Shown here: positions 25,197-35,635 of the stretch, in pieces
Position numbering within the stretch: the stretch's first letter is position 1
Layout of the letters: each line of letters begins with the position of its first letter
Assembly (NCBI GenBank): GCA_963813435.1
Contig: CAWEYY010000003.1
Coordinates: 1,178,001 to 1,242,000, forward strand
Direction: 5' to 3'
Origin: AC-32 sp963813435
Lineage (GTDB): Bacteria; Actinomycetota; Thermoleophilia; Gaiellales; Gaiellaceae
Length of the DNA stretch: 64,000 bases
Position numbers and translations under genes: made by a program
The notes under the pieces: model-generated
What the model was told of the DNA's origin: nothing
Database searches by the model: none
What the model saw: only the letters and a program-made list of their open reading frames with translations

Positions 25197-25978
25197 TGGT
25201 GGTCGAGCTCCTCCATCGCCGTACTGACCTGATGAGCTGTCGCCTTGCCCAGGTCTTTGACGATCCTGCCGTCGGCAAGGAAGAGGATCCGGTCGGCGAT
25301 CGCGGCCGCGCGCGCGTCGTGCGTGACCATGACCGTCGTCTGGCCGTACGAGTCCACGGAGTCGCGCATCAGCTCGAGGATCTCGCCTCCCGTCTTCGAG
25401 TCGAGGTTGCCGGTCGGCTCGTCGGCGAAGACGACCGTCGGCCTCGAGACGAGCGCCCTCGCGATCGCGACTCGCTGCTGCTGGCCGCCGGAGAGCTCGG
25501 CCGGACGGTGCTTCAGGCGATCGGCGAGCCCGACCTTATCGACGAGGTTGTCGTACCACTCGGCGTCGGGCTTCTCGCCCGCGATCGAGAGTGGCAGGCG
25601 GATGTTCTCGTCGGCCGTCAGCATCGGGAGCAGGTTGAAGAACTGGAAAACGAATCCGATGTGCTTGCGCCGGAGCTTCGTGATCTCGGTGTCGCTCAGC
25701 TCGCCCAGCCTCGTTCCGGCGAGCACCACGTAGCCGGAGGTCGGCAGGTCGAGTGCGGCCAGCAGATGCATGAGCGTCGACTTGCCAGAGCCGGACGGGC
25801 CCATGACGGCCGTCAGCTTCCCGCTCGACACCTGGAGGTCGACCCCGACCAGGGCGTCGACGGCCGTCTCGCCTTCGCCGTAGCGGCGCGTCAGCTCGTG
25901 GGCCTCGACGACGTGGCCCTCGCCTCCCCCATCCTGGGGCGCCAGCGCATCGGATTGACCTGTGGTGTCGGTCTCCAT
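25193..25978 (-). CDS. ABC transporter ATPase, LolD/MacB type
   Basis: The 261-residue ATPase contains Walker A GPSGSGKST, the Q-loop region FVFQFFNLLPMLTADENI, signature LSGGQQQRVAIARAL, Walker B VVFADEPTGNLD and the switch histidine in VMVTHD. LSGGQQQRVA with FADEPTGNLDS is typical of MacB/LolD exporters. ATG 25978 is preferred because GAGGGGAGAGCA precedes it; the frame continues 24 codons further upstream without support. It forms a two-gene operon with the following permease. Confidence 0.93.
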   Translation of the reverse strand: METDTTGQSDALAPQDGGGEGHVVEAHELTRRYGEGETAVDALVGVDLQVSSGKLTAVMGPSGSGKSTLMHLLAALDLPTSGYVVLAGTRLGELSDTEITKLRRKHIGFVFQFFNLLPMLTADENIRLPLSIAGEKPDAEWYDNLVDKVGLADRLKHRPAELSGGQQQRVAIARALVSRPTVVFADEPTGNLDSKTGGEILELMRDSVDSYGQTTVMVTHDARAAAIADRILFLADGRIVKDLGKATAHQVSTAMEELDHQ

Positions 25979-26067
25979 TGCTCTCCCCTCGGGTTGTCCA
26001 GACGAAGGGGTCCAGTTTGACAGGTTGCCGGTAGGAGCCCACTGGGACATCCGCTACCGTCCCGTTC

Positions 26068-27228
26068 ATGAGCACCGTCGCGTTCGACGTCGCCGCCGTT
26101 CGCCGCCGCTTCTCGGCGCTCGACCGGTCGCTCGTCTTCTTCGACGGGCCGGGCGGCTCGCAGGCGCCGGACGAGGTGATCGACGCGATCGCGAGGTACA
26201 TGCGCGAGTCGAACGCCAACGTCAGCGGGCCCTACGAGACGAGCCGGATGACCGAGGAGCTCGTCGACGAAGCGCGCCGGACCGGCGCCGCGTTCCTGGG
26301 CTGCCGCCCGGAGGAGGTCGTCTTCGGGGCCAACATGACGACGCTCAACTTCGCGCTTTCGCGAACGGTCGGCCGGGAGCTTCAGGCCGGCGACGAGATC
26401 GTCGTGACGAGGCTCGACCACGACGGCAACGTCTCGCCCTGGCTCGAGCTCGCACACGATCTCGGCCTCGAGGTCCGGTTCGCCGAGATCAGGGACGACA
26501 CGACGGTCGACCTCGACCACCTGGCCTCGCTCCTCTCCGAGCGCACGCGTGTGGTCGCCTGCCCGTGGGCCTCGAACGCCGTCGGGACGCTGGTCGACGT
26601 GGCACGCGTGGCCGAGCTCGCGCACGAGGTCGGGGCGCTCGCCTGGATCGACGCCGTCCACTACGCGCCGCACGGGCCGATCGACGTCGCGGCCGCGGGC
26701 ATCGACGTCCTGATCTGCTCGCCGTACAAGTACTTCGGGCCGCATCTCGGCCTCGGGTTCGCGCGCACGGAGCTGCTGGAGCGCTGGCGGCCGTACAAGG
26801 TGCGTCCGGCCGCGAACGAGCCGCTCGGGCACCGCTTCGAGACCGGAACGCTCCCGCACGAGCTGCTCGCGGGCTTCGTCGCAGCGGTCGAGTACGTCCA
26901 CTCGATCGGCTGGGACGCGATCCTCCCGTACGAGCGGGAGCTCGGCGAACGCTTCCTCGCGGGCCTGCCGGACTCGTGCAGCCTCCTCGGCCTGACGAGC
27001 ATGGACGGACGGGTGTCGACGTTCGCGTTCAACGTCGAGGGCAGGACTCCGCGGGCAGTCGCCGAGCACCTCGGCGAGCGCGGCTTCGCGGTCTGGCACG
27101 GGAACTACTACGCGGTCGAGGTCATGGAGCGCTTCGGCCTCCCGGACGGCGCCGTCCGCGTGGGGCTGCTCCACTACAACACCGCGGACGAGGTCGACCG
27201 GCTGCTCGCAGAGCTCGCGGCGTTCTAG
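26068..27228 (+). CDS. Cysteine desulfurase-like PLP-dependent enzyme (class V aminotransferase fold)
   Basis: The 386-residue protein belongs to the class V aminotransferase family, in the cysteine desulfurase-like subgroup. It contains FFDGPGGSQAPDEVIDAI, DHDGNVSPWLELA, ASNAVGTLVDVARVAELAHE, the Asp in WIDAVHYAPHGPIDV and the PLP lysine in CSPYKYFGPHLG. No obvious active-site cysteine loop of IscS/SufS type is visible, so sulfur transfer is not assured. It is divergent from the ABC exporter operon. Confidence 0.85.
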   Translation: MSTVAFDVAAVRRRFSALDRSLVFFDGPGGSQAPDEVIDAIARYMRESNANVSGPYETSRMTEELVDEARRTGAAFLGCRPEEVVFGANMTTLNFALSRTVGRELQAGDEIVVTRLDHDGNVSPWLELAHDLGLEVRFAEIRDDTTVDLDHLASLLSERTRVVACPWASNAVGTLVDVARVAELAHEVGALAWIDAVHYAPHGPIDVAAAGIDVLICSPYKYFGPHLGLGFARTELLERWRPYKVRPAANEPLGHRFETGTLPHELLAGFVAAVEYVHSIGWDAILPYERELGERFLAGLPDSCSLLGLTSMDGRVSTFAFNVEGRTPRAVAEHLGERGFAVWHGNYYAVEVMERFGLPDGAVRVGLLHYNTADEVDRLLAELAAF

Positions 27229-27256
27229 CCCCGAGCGCGCAGTCTAGGATCCGGGG

Positions 27257-27712
27257 ATGGATCCCGTCACCGGGCTCGCAGACGGCCGCGAGTTCTTCGG
27301 CTGGCTCGAGGAGCACGCGCAGGCCGAGCACGTCGCGCTGGCGCTCTTCGATCTCGACAGCACGGCGGCGCTGAATGAGCGCCTCGGGCTCGAGGAGGTC
27401 GACAGGCTGATGGCACGCCTGGGCACGCTGATGCGCGGCCGGTGCGCGGCGACCGAGGTCGCGGCGAGGATCGGCGGCGAGCTGTTCGCGCTCGGGCTCC
27501 TGGAGGACGAGCTCGAGGAGGTCATGATCGAGGTCGAGCGGATCCGCCTCAGCTTTCGCGCCGCATCAGAGGGGGCGACGCTGACCGTCGGGATCTGCGA
27601 CTCGGAGACGCTGCGCCGCAGCGCGGAGCAGCTCACCCTCTTCCAGGCTGCCGAGGGCGCTCTCGACGAGGCGAAGCGACAGGGCCCCGAGGGGCTCGTC
27701 GTCTTCCACTAA
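27257..27712 (+). CDS. Degenerate GGDEF-domain protein
   Basis: The 151-residue protein consists of one GGDEF-like domain starting MDPVTGLADGREFFGWLEE. The signature is degenerate: VAARIGGELFALGL has GGELF in place of GGDEF/GGEEF, losing the second acidic residue needed for cyclic di-GMP synthesis. There is no sensor, membrane segment or I-site RxxD. It is probably a non-catalytic GTP- or effector-binding relic; a small regulatory role is possible. It starts 28 bp after the PLP enzyme gene. Confidence 0.75.
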   Translation: MDPVTGLADGREFFGWLEEHAQAEHVALALFDLDSTAALNERLGLEEVDRLMARLGTLMRGRCAATEVAARIGGELFALGLLEDELEEVMIEVERIRLSFRAASEGATLTVGICDSETLRRSAEQLTLFQAAEGALDEAKRQGPEGLVVFH

Positions 27713-27716
27713 CGGG

Positions 27717-28574
27717 TCATTCGTACGCGTCGTGGGCGCGCTTCCAGCGTTCGTCGTCGGTCCGGATCGGGTCGGGGTCGACGCCGCGCGCCTCGGCCAG
27801 GTCGGCGGTCAGCTGCTGGAAGCGCACGATGTCGACGACCGGGTGGACCGTGGGGATCAGCGTCGTCTCGCAGCCGATCTCGCGGAGCGCGGCGACCGCG
27901 CCGGCCGCCCTCTCCGCCGCGCGGCCCTCGCCCTCGAGCACGAACGCGCGCACCGACTCGTCGACGGCCGCGAGATGGCCGTGGAGGAGCTGCTCGGTGT
28001 GATGCGCCTCGGCTGCGACGTGGGAGCCCTCGCGCAGCTTGAGCACGGCCTCCTGCGCCGTCGGCCAGTCGCGGCCGGCCCCGGCTACGAGGAAGCGCTC
28101 GTGCCCGCTCACCGGCTCGCGCTGCTGCAGCGCCGCGTCGACCGCGCCCGCGAGGCCGCTGACGTCCTTGCCGTGCATCGCGGCGAGCGCGGTCACCGCG
28201 CAGGTGTAGCTGACCGTGTGGCACCAGCTCACCTCGACCTCGGGGGTGGCGACGACGACCTCGTCCGCCAGCTCGCCGAGCGGGCTGTCCGGCTTGCCCG
28301 TGATCAGCCAGACGGGGCCATCGAAGGCGCGGGCGGCCTCGAGCGTCAGCGGCGTCTCTCCCTCGTGGCTGATCGCGACGAGCACATCAGCCTCGCGCGG
28401 TCGTAGAACGAGCTCGAGCGCCTGCTCGGCCCAGCCGCCCGTCTGCGCCGCATGGAACGAGGTTCCGCAGCCCGTGTGGCACACGCGGCCCTCGGGCAGG
28501 CGCCGGTCGGTCGGCACCCTCCGGAGCCAGTCCGGCTGCGACGCGATCGCGCGGCGGGTCTTCTCACCTCCCAT
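27717..28574 (-). CDS. SIS-domain protein (GlmS C-terminal/phosphosugar isomerase-like)
   Basis: The 285-residue protein has two SIS domains. The first has VCHTGCGTSFHAAQTGGWAE and ISHEGETPLTLEAARAF; the second has RFLVAGAGRDWPTAQEAVLKLREGSHVAAEAHHTEQLLHG. This is the fold of the isomerase half of GlmS and of sugar-phosphate regulators. The N-terminal glutaminase of GlmS is absent, so an ammonia-dependent deaminase/isomerase or a sugar-phosphate binding role is likely. The convergent GGDEF gene ends 4 bp away. Confidence 0.82.
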   Translation of the reverse strand: MGGEKTRRAIASQPDWLRRVPTDRRLPEGRVCHTGCGTSFHAAQTGGWAEQALELVLRPREADVLVAISHEGETPLTLEAARAFDGPVWLITGKPDSPLGELADEVVVATPEVEVSWCHTVSYTCAVTALAAMHGKDVSGLAGAVDAALQQREPVSGHERFLVAGAGRDWPTAQEAVLKLREGSHVAAEAHHTEQLLHGHLAAVDESVRAFVLEGEGRAAERAAGAVAALREIGCETTLIPTVHPVVDIVRFQQLTADLAEARGVDPDPIRTDDERWKRAHDAYE

Positions 28575-28595
28575 GCCGCCGTTAGCATCTCGCAC

Positions 28596-28988
28596 GTGGA
28601 CGGCTTCGGCTTTGTGCACCGGGAGACAATCCGCTTTCGCGACCTCGACGCGATGGGCCACGTCAACAACGCGGTCTACCTGACCTACCTGGAAGCGGCC
28701 CGCGTGGCGTTCATGCTCGAGCACGGCACCGCGTCGAGCTTCGACGACCTCGGGATCATCGTCGCCCGGATCGAGATCGACTTTCGCTCGCCGCTGGGCT
28801 TCGAGGGCGAGGTCGAGATCGGCGTCCGCCCGGCGCGGTTCGGGACGAAGAGCTTCGACCTCGAATACGAGCTGCGCGCGGGCGGCCGCCTGGTCGCCGA
28901 GGCGAAGAGCGTCTGCGTCGGATACGACTACAGCCGGGGGGCAACCGTGCCGATCCCGGATACGTGGAGGGAGAGCCTGGCAGCATGA
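28596..28988 (+). CDS. Acyl-CoA thioesterase, 4HBT hotdog family
   Basis: The 130-residue protein shows the 4-hydroxybenzoyl-CoA thioesterase signature RFRDLDAMGHVNNAVYLTYLEAAR, including the catalytic Asp, followed by IEIDFRSPLGFEGEVEIGVRPARFG. It is a soluble single-hotdog enzyme that hydrolyses acyl-CoA thioesters; the substrate is unknown. GTG 28596 lies only 21 bp from the divergent SIS start codon (28574), so each promoter must lie within the neighbouring gene. The stop is followed immediately by repeat element D. Confidence 0.88.
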   Translation: MDGFGFVHRETIRFRDLDAMGHVNNAVYLTYLEAARVAFMLEHGTASSFDDLGIIVARIEIDFRSPLGFEGEVEIGVRPARFGTKSFDLEYELRAGGRLVAEAKSVCVGYDYSRGATVPIPDTWRESLAA

Positions 28989-29079
28989 GACGACGCTTGC
29001 GTCGGCGACCTCAGGCCGGTCGGGCTCTGCCCGGTCGGCCGTCTGAACTGACCGGTCGACACACACTGCGTCAGGAGGT
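28989..29079 (+). repeat. Two-hairpin element, copy D, extending to the ribosome-binding site of the M16 gene
   Basis: It starts right after the thioesterase TGA. Hairpin 1 is CGACGC-TT-GCGTCG. Hairpin 2 pairs GGCCGGTCGGGC with GCCCGGTCGGCC (12 pairs, two G-U) around a TCT loop. A conserved tail follows (TGACCGGTCGACAC) and leads into AGGAGG (29073-29078) before the M16 start codon. Copy E upstream of birA has the same extended form, which suggests a 5' leader role in addition to ending the upstream gene. Confidence 0.65.
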
Positions 29080-29085
29080 TGGCCT

Positions 29086-30363
29086 ATGAGCACGACCACA
29101 AACGTCTTCGACCTGCAACGCCTGGACAACGGGTTGCGCGTCCTGAGCGCCGACATGCCGCAAGTGCAGTCGGTCACCTGCATGATCATGCTCGCCGCGG
29201 GCTCGCGCTACGAGACCGCCGAGACGAACGGGATCGCCCACTTCGCCGAGCACATGTTCTTCAAGGGCACCGAGCGGCGGCCGACCGCACGCGAGATCGG
29301 CATGGAGGTCGACGGCCTGGGCGGAGAGTTCAACGCCTTCACGAGCAAGGAGTACACGGGCTACTACGTCAAGTGCGCGGCCGACTACCGCAACCGGGCG
29401 CTCGACGTCCTCATCGACATGATCCGCAACTCGAAGTTCGATCCCGACGAGATCGAGCGCGAGAAGGGCGTGATCGTCGAGGAGATGAACATGTACTACG
29501 ACACGCCGCGCGACTTCATCGGCGGCGTCTACGAGCACCTTCTCTACGGCGACCAGCCGCTCGGCTGGGACATCATCGGCAAGAAGGAGACGGTGCGCGC
29601 CGCGACGCGCGAGACGTTCTTCGACTACACGGGCCGCTGGTACAAGCCGGAGCGAATGGTGGTCGGCGTCGCGGGACGCCTCGACGCGGACTATCTCGAG
29701 ACGATCGAGTCCCTGCTCGGCGACCTCGAGGCCGAGTCGACCGGGGCTCCTCCGGCGACCGTTCAGAACGGAGGCGGCAACCAGGTCGTCATCCACCACA
29801 AGGACTCCGACCAGGCGCACCTCTGCCTCGGCGTTCCCAGCTACCCCCTCGACCACCCGGACCGCTGGGCGGTCCAGTTGCTCGCGACCGTGCTCGGCAC
29901 CGGCATGTCGTCCCGGCTCTTCACCGAGGTGCGCGAGCGGCGCGGCCTCGCCTACTACGTCTACGCGCACAACCAGAGCTACACCGACGCCGGCTCGCTC
30001 TACTCGCAGGCGGGCGTGGACATCGCGCGGAGCGAGGAAGCCGTCGAGACGATCGTGCGCGAGTTCCGCCGGATCGCCGAGGAGCCCGTTCCCTCGGAGG
30101 AGCTCGAGAAGGCACGAGCGCTCGCGAAGGGCCGCTTCGTGCTGAGGCTCGAGAACCCGCAGGGGATGATCGTCTACGGCCTCTCTCGCCAGGTGCTCGG
30201 CGACCCGGTGCTCGAGCCGCACGAGGTCGTCGCGGGCCTCGACGCGGTGACCGCCGAGGACGTCCAGCGCGTGGCGCAGGACCTGATCGACGGCAAGGGC
30301 ATCAACCTCGCCCTGATCGGGCCGTTCGAAGACGCCGCTCCGTTCGAAAAGCTCCTCGCTTAG
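29086..30363 (+). CDS. M16 family zinc metallopeptidase
   Basis: The 425-residue protein is a pitrilysin/processing-peptidase homologue. It has the inverted zinc motif HxxEH as H52-F-A-E55-H56 in GIAHFAEHMFFKGTERR, with the third ligand in VIVEEMNMYYDTPRD about 75 residues on. The C-terminal half is the typical inactive M16 domain (RRGLAYYVYAHNQSYTDAG). It should degrade or trim peptides; no signal peptide is seen, so it is cytoplasmic. AGGAGG lies 7 bp before the ATG and forms the end of element D. Confidence 0.93.
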   Translation: MSTTTNVFDLQRLDNGLRVLSADMPQVQSVTCMIMLAAGSRYETAETNGIAHFAEHMFFKGTERRPTAREIGMEVDGLGGEFNAFTSKEYTGYYVKCAADYRNRALDVLIDMIRNSKFDPDEIEREKGVIVEEMNMYYDTPRDFIGGVYEHLLYGDQPLGWDIIGKKETVRAATRETFFDYTGRWYKPERMVVGVAGRLDADYLETIESLLGDLEAESTGAPPATVQNGGGNQVVIHHKDSDQAHLCLGVPSYPLDHPDRWAVQLLATVLGTGMSSRLFTEVRERRGLAYYVYAHNQSYTDAGSLYSQAGVDIARSEEAVETIVREFRRIAEEPVPSEELEKARALAKGRFVLRLENPQGMIVYGLSRQVLGDPVLEPHEVVAGLDAVTAEDVQRVAQDLIDGKGINLALIGPFEDAAPFEKLLA

Positions 30364-30400
30364 AGAGTCAGCTCGCCGTCGGGCCCGATCGGCCAGACGC

Positions 30401-30859
30401 TCATGGCAGAGTCGCGAGGTCGCGATCCAGCATCTCGCGGTCCTCCTCGTCCTCGATCCGGTCTCCGAGCTCCCGCGCCAGAGCGGCGAACCGTTCCGAC
30501 TCGGCGGAGTTCCCCGCGACGCCGTGGGCGCGGGCGAGGGCCTCGTAGGCGAACGGCAGGTCCCAGTCCTCGAGCTCGTCCGGGTTGTTCTCGCAGTAGG
30601 CGAGGCAGCGACCTGCGTGGTGAACGGCGGGCTCGGGTCGCTCGAGCACCGAGTACACGCGGGAGATCTGCCATTCGCCGCGCGCGATATTGGCCGCCGT
30701 GCCGACCTTCGACCAGTGGTGGCAGGACGCGTGCGTCGCGTTGACCATCTCGTCGTCCTGCTCTGGCGTCCGGTCCGGCCGCTCGAGCAGCGTCCAGACG
30801 AGGTTGAAGAGGTCGACCGCGAGCTTGCGCTCCTGCTCGTGCGTCAGCTCCTCGGCCAT
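30401..30859 (-). CDS. Conserved hypothetical helical protein, TPR-like
   Basis: The 152-residue protein is all-helical, with spaced Trp/Tyr/Ala positions (WQISRVYSVLERPEPAVHHAGRCLAYCE, PFAYEALARAHGVAGNSAESERFAALA) like two or three tetratricopeptide units. No catalytic motif is seen. The gene begins 9 bp after the acs stop codon on the same strand, so co-expression with acetyl-CoA synthetase is likely. Its function is unknown. Confidence 0.8.
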   Translation of the reverse strand: MAEELTHEQERKLAVDLFNLVWTLLERPDRTPEQDDEMVNATHASCHHWSKVGTAANIARGEWQISRVYSVLERPEPAVHHAGRCLAYCENNPDELEDWDLPFAYEALARAHGVAGNSAESERFAALARELGDRIEDEEDREMLDRDLATLP

Positions 30860-30868
30860 ACGAGGATG

Positions 30869-32839
<1,971 letters not shown>

Positions 32840-32883
32840 CCTAGGCCGCTCGCTGCGGTGCCTGCTACTGAGCGCGGTCGAAG

Positions 32884-34020
32884 CTAGGGCTGCAGGTCGT
32901 ACGGGTACTCGGTGAGGACTTCGGGACCGTCCTCGGTCACGAGGACGAGGTCCTCGAGCCGGCAGCCGCCGTAGCCGTGGCGGTAGAGGCCGGGCTCGAC
33001 CGCGATCACGTCGCCGGCCACGAGCTCGCCGGGCGCGCGTCCGAGCCACGGCTCCTCGTGGACCTCGAGGCCCACGCCGTGGCCGAGCGAGTGGTAGAAG
33101 CCGTCCCTGAGCACTTCGCCCGGCTGCTTCGAGAGAAGCGTCGGGTAGCCGGCTTCCTCGAACACCTCGCAGCTGATCTTGTGCAGCTCGCTGCCGCGGA
33201 TGCCGGGCTTGACGGCGGCCACGGAGCGGTCGAGCGCCTCGCGGCAGAGCCGGTGGAACTCGACCAGCTCGTCGGCGGGCTCGCCCGCGACGAAGACGCG
33301 CGTCATGTCGGCGAAGCAGCCCGACTCGCGGTCGCGCGGGAAGAGATCGAGGCAGACGGGCTCTCCGGGCGCGATCGGGCCCGAGCCCATGTCGTGGCCG
33401 ACGGCGGTCTGCGGCCCGTGCGAGACGATGAACTCGTCGGCGAACGCGCCGTTGGCGGTGAACGCCTGCTCGACCGCGGGCTTCAGCCGCTCGCAGGTCA
33501 ACGACTCGCCGTCGAGCACCAGCGTGCCGTTCTTGCGGTCGGCCGCGCGCAGCAGCTCACGGGCTGCGGTCATCCCGGCCTCGGCCGCGCGCTGGGCGCG
33601 CCGGATGCCGGCCAGCTCGGCGACGTTCTTCACGCGCCGCCGCTCGACGAAGCTGCGGTGGTCGGCGGTCACGGTGACCCCGTTCGAGCGCAGGTGGTCG
33701 GCAAGCCCGAGCGGGAACGTCGTCGGCACCGTGACGTCGTCGAGGCCGAAGTGCCTCGTCGCGCGCAGCACGATCTCGAGCTCGATGTCCTCGCGATCGA
33801 GGCCCTTGGCGAACAGCTCGTCGACCCCGAACTCCTCCGGCGGGAGGACCTTGAGATCGGGAGCGACCGCCGTGATCCGGTCGATCTCGAACGAGCTCAC
33901 GACCGCGTTCCGGTCGCCGTTGCGCTCCATGTAGAGGAACGGATCCGGGATCGCGACGGGCACCTCGTGCCGCATTTCGGGTGAGCGAAGCGAGTCTGCG
34001 TAGATCAAGAGGTCTGACAC
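32884..34020 (-). CDS. M24 family metallopeptidase (Xaa-Pro aminopeptidase-like)
   Basis: The 378-residue protein has an N-terminal creatinase-like domain and a C-terminal pita-bread M24 domain. The dimetal ligands are visible: Asp in VCLDLFPRD, Asp in CFADMTRVF, His in YHSLGHGVGLEVHEEP, and Glu in VIAVEPGLYR and CRLEDLVLV. It should cleave N-terminal X-Pro bonds in the cytoplasm. GTG at 34020 is the likely start; the open frame upstream is a shadow of the divergent amidohydrolase gene. Confidence 0.9.
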   Translation of the reverse strand: MSDLLIYADSLRSPEMRHEVPVAIPDPFLYMERNGDRNAVVSSFEIDRITAVAPDLKVLPPEEFGVDELFAKGLDREDIELEIVLRATRHFGLDDVTVPTTFPLGLADHLRSNGVTVTADHRSFVERRRVKNVAELAGIRRAQRAAEAGMTAARELLRAADRKNGTLVLDGESLTCERLKPAVEQAFTANGAFADEFIVSHGPQTAVGHDMGSGPIAPGEPVCLDLFPRDRESGCFADMTRVFVAGEPADELVEFHRLCREALDRSVAAVKPGIRGSELHKISCEVFEEAGYPTLLSKQPGEVLRDGFYHSLGHGVGLEVHEEPWLGRAPGELVAGDVIAVEPGLYRHGYGGCRLEDLVLVTEDGPEVLTEYPYDLQP

Positions 34021-34053
34021 GGCGAAGGGGATCGTACATCTAGACTCGAACAC

Positions 34054-35205
34054 ATGGAAGACGTGCTCGAGCGGGCACAATCCCTGATCGCGAGCTATGA
34101 CGAGGAGCTCGCGCGGGAGCTGCCCGACGGCACCGAGATCTTCGACGCGCACGTGCACCTCGGGCACGACATCGACGGAATGGTCGGCGGCTACGACGAC
34201 CTCGGGCGGATCAACGACCGCTACGGGATCTCCCGCTGCTTCATGTTCTGCATGGACGAGCCCGACCGGCATCCGGCCTTCCGCCAGGCGAACAACCGCA
34301 CGCTCGAGCATGCCGTGCAGTCGGAGGGCCGGCTGGTCCCCTTCGTGCGGCTCGATCTCGCCGAGGAGCCCATCGAGGAGGCGACCCGTTGCCTCGACCT
34401 CGGGGCGCGCGGAATCAAGCTCCACCCGCGTGCGCAGCGATTCCTGCTCAACGACGAGCGGCTGGCGCCGGTGTTCGCGCTCGCCGCCGAGCGGCGCGTG
34501 CCGATCCTCATCCACGGCGGCCGCGGGCTCCCGCCGATCGCCGACCACCTCGCGCGGCTCGTCGACAGATACCCCGACGCGCAGCTGATCATCGCCCACG
34601 CGGGGATCGCCGACCTCGCGGAGCTGGCCGACCGCTTCGGCGGCAAGGCCGGCGTCTTCTTCGACACGTCGGTCTGGAGCCCGATCGACCTTCTCAGCCT
34701 GTTCCACCTCGTCTCGTCGGAGCAGGTCGTCTACGCGTCCGACTACCCCTACGGCCAGCAGCCGAGCTCCTTGCTGATCGCGGTCAAGACGGCAAGGCTC
34801 GCGGGTTTCGACGAGGATGCCGTGCGCGACATGCTCGTCGGCAACGCGGCCCGGATCGCCGAAGGGGAGCCGCCGCTCGAGCCGGGCCCGCCGCGGGGAG
34901 GCGGGACGTTCTCGCAGCCGATGGCCTTCGCGCGCATCCACCAGTACCTGTCGATGGCGACCCCGCTCCTCTGGACGCGCCAGGCCGACACGATCGGCGT
35001 GCTCGGGCTCGCCCTCAACGCCTGCGCCGACCGCGACGGCCATCTGGAGGAGCGCGAGCGCATCCGCGATCTCCTGATCGCAGCGCGCGACCTCTGGCGC
35101 TCGCTCCCCGAGCTCGACGACGAGGCCGAGCAGCGCATCGTCAGCCGCACCACCTTCCGGCTCGTCCACCTCGCGGACATCCTGGCGGTGACGTCCGGTG
35201 CTTGA
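34054..35205 (+). CDS. Amidohydrolase-related TIM-barrel hydrolase
   Basis: The 383-residue protein carries the metal-binding HxH motif in IFDAHVHLGHDIDG, a conserved LGARGIKLHPRAQRF, the His in LIIAHAGIADLAELA and the terminal Asp in VVYASDYPYGQQP, as in amidohydrolase-2 family enzymes (including ACMSD-like decarboxylases). The last ~100 residues are a helical extension. Its 3' end overlaps the 2Fe-2S subunit gene of the Mo hydroxylase by 8 bp, so it probably acts on a metabolite of that pathway. Confidence 0.85.
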   Translation: MEDVLERAQSLIASYDEELARELPDGTEIFDAHVHLGHDIDGMVGGYDDLGRINDRYGISRCFMFCMDEPDRHPAFRQANNRTLEHAVQSEGRLVPFVRLDLAEEPIEEATRCLDLGARGIKLHPRAQRFLLNDERLAPVFALAAERRVPILIHGGRGLPPIADHLARLVDRYPDAQLIIAHAGIADLAELADRFGGKAGVFFDTSVWSPIDLLSLFHLVSSEQVVYASDYPYGQQPSSLLIAVKTARLAGFDEDAVRDMLVGNAARIAEGEPPLEPGPPRGGGTFSQPMAFARIHQYLSMATPLLWTRQADTIGVLGLALNACADRDGHLEERERIRDLLIAARDLWRSLPELDDEAEQRIVSRTTFRLVHLADILAVTSGA

Positions 35206-35635
35206 GTTGACGGTGAACGGCGACCGCTTTCGGGTCGACGCGCCGGTCGAGCGGACACTTGCCGAGACGCTGCGAGCCGACCTCGGCCTTACCGGGACGA
35301 AGGTCGCCTGCGGCGAGGGGCACTGCGGCGCCTGCACGGTCCAGCTCGACGGCGTTCCCGTGCTCTCGTGCATCACGCTCGTGCACACGGTTGGCACGCG
35401 CGAGGTGACGACGATCGAGGGCCTGCGCGACCACCCGCTCGTCGATGCATTCGTGCGCGCGGACGCGCTCCAATGCGGCTTCTGCACGCCGGGGCAGATC
35501 GTCTCGGCCGCAGCGCTCGTCGCCGCCGAGCCGACGCCGACACCCGAACGGGTGCGGCACGCGATGGCCGGCAACCTGTGCCGCTGCGGCACCTACCCGC
35601 GAATCGAGGAGGCGGTGCTCGCGTGGCAAGGCTGA
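35198..35635 (+). CDS. Molybdenum hydroxylase, 2Fe-2S subunit (CoxS/XdhC type)
   Basis: The 145-residue protein holds both 2Fe-2S clusters of xanthine dehydrogenase-family enzymes: the plant-type site CGEGHCGACTVQLDG with its fourth Cys in LSC, and the helical site CGFCTPGQI with LCRCGTYP. It passes electrons from the Mo centre to FAD. The GTG start overlaps the amidohydrolase gene and its 3' end overlaps the Mo subunit gene by 13 bp, indicating one operon. Confidence 0.93.
   Translation: MLELTVNGDRFRVDAPVERTLAETLRADLGLTGTKVACGEGHCGACTVQLDGVPVLSCITLVHTVGTREVTTIEGLRDHPLVDAFVRADALQCGFCTPGQIVSAAALVAAEPTPTPERVRHAMAGNLCRCGTYPRIEEAVLAWQG

Noticed and set aside
32884..35592. A 902-codon minus-strand frame containing the M24 peptidase
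   Set aside because: The part above 34020 is antisense to the amidohydrolase gene and has no recognisable protein features.
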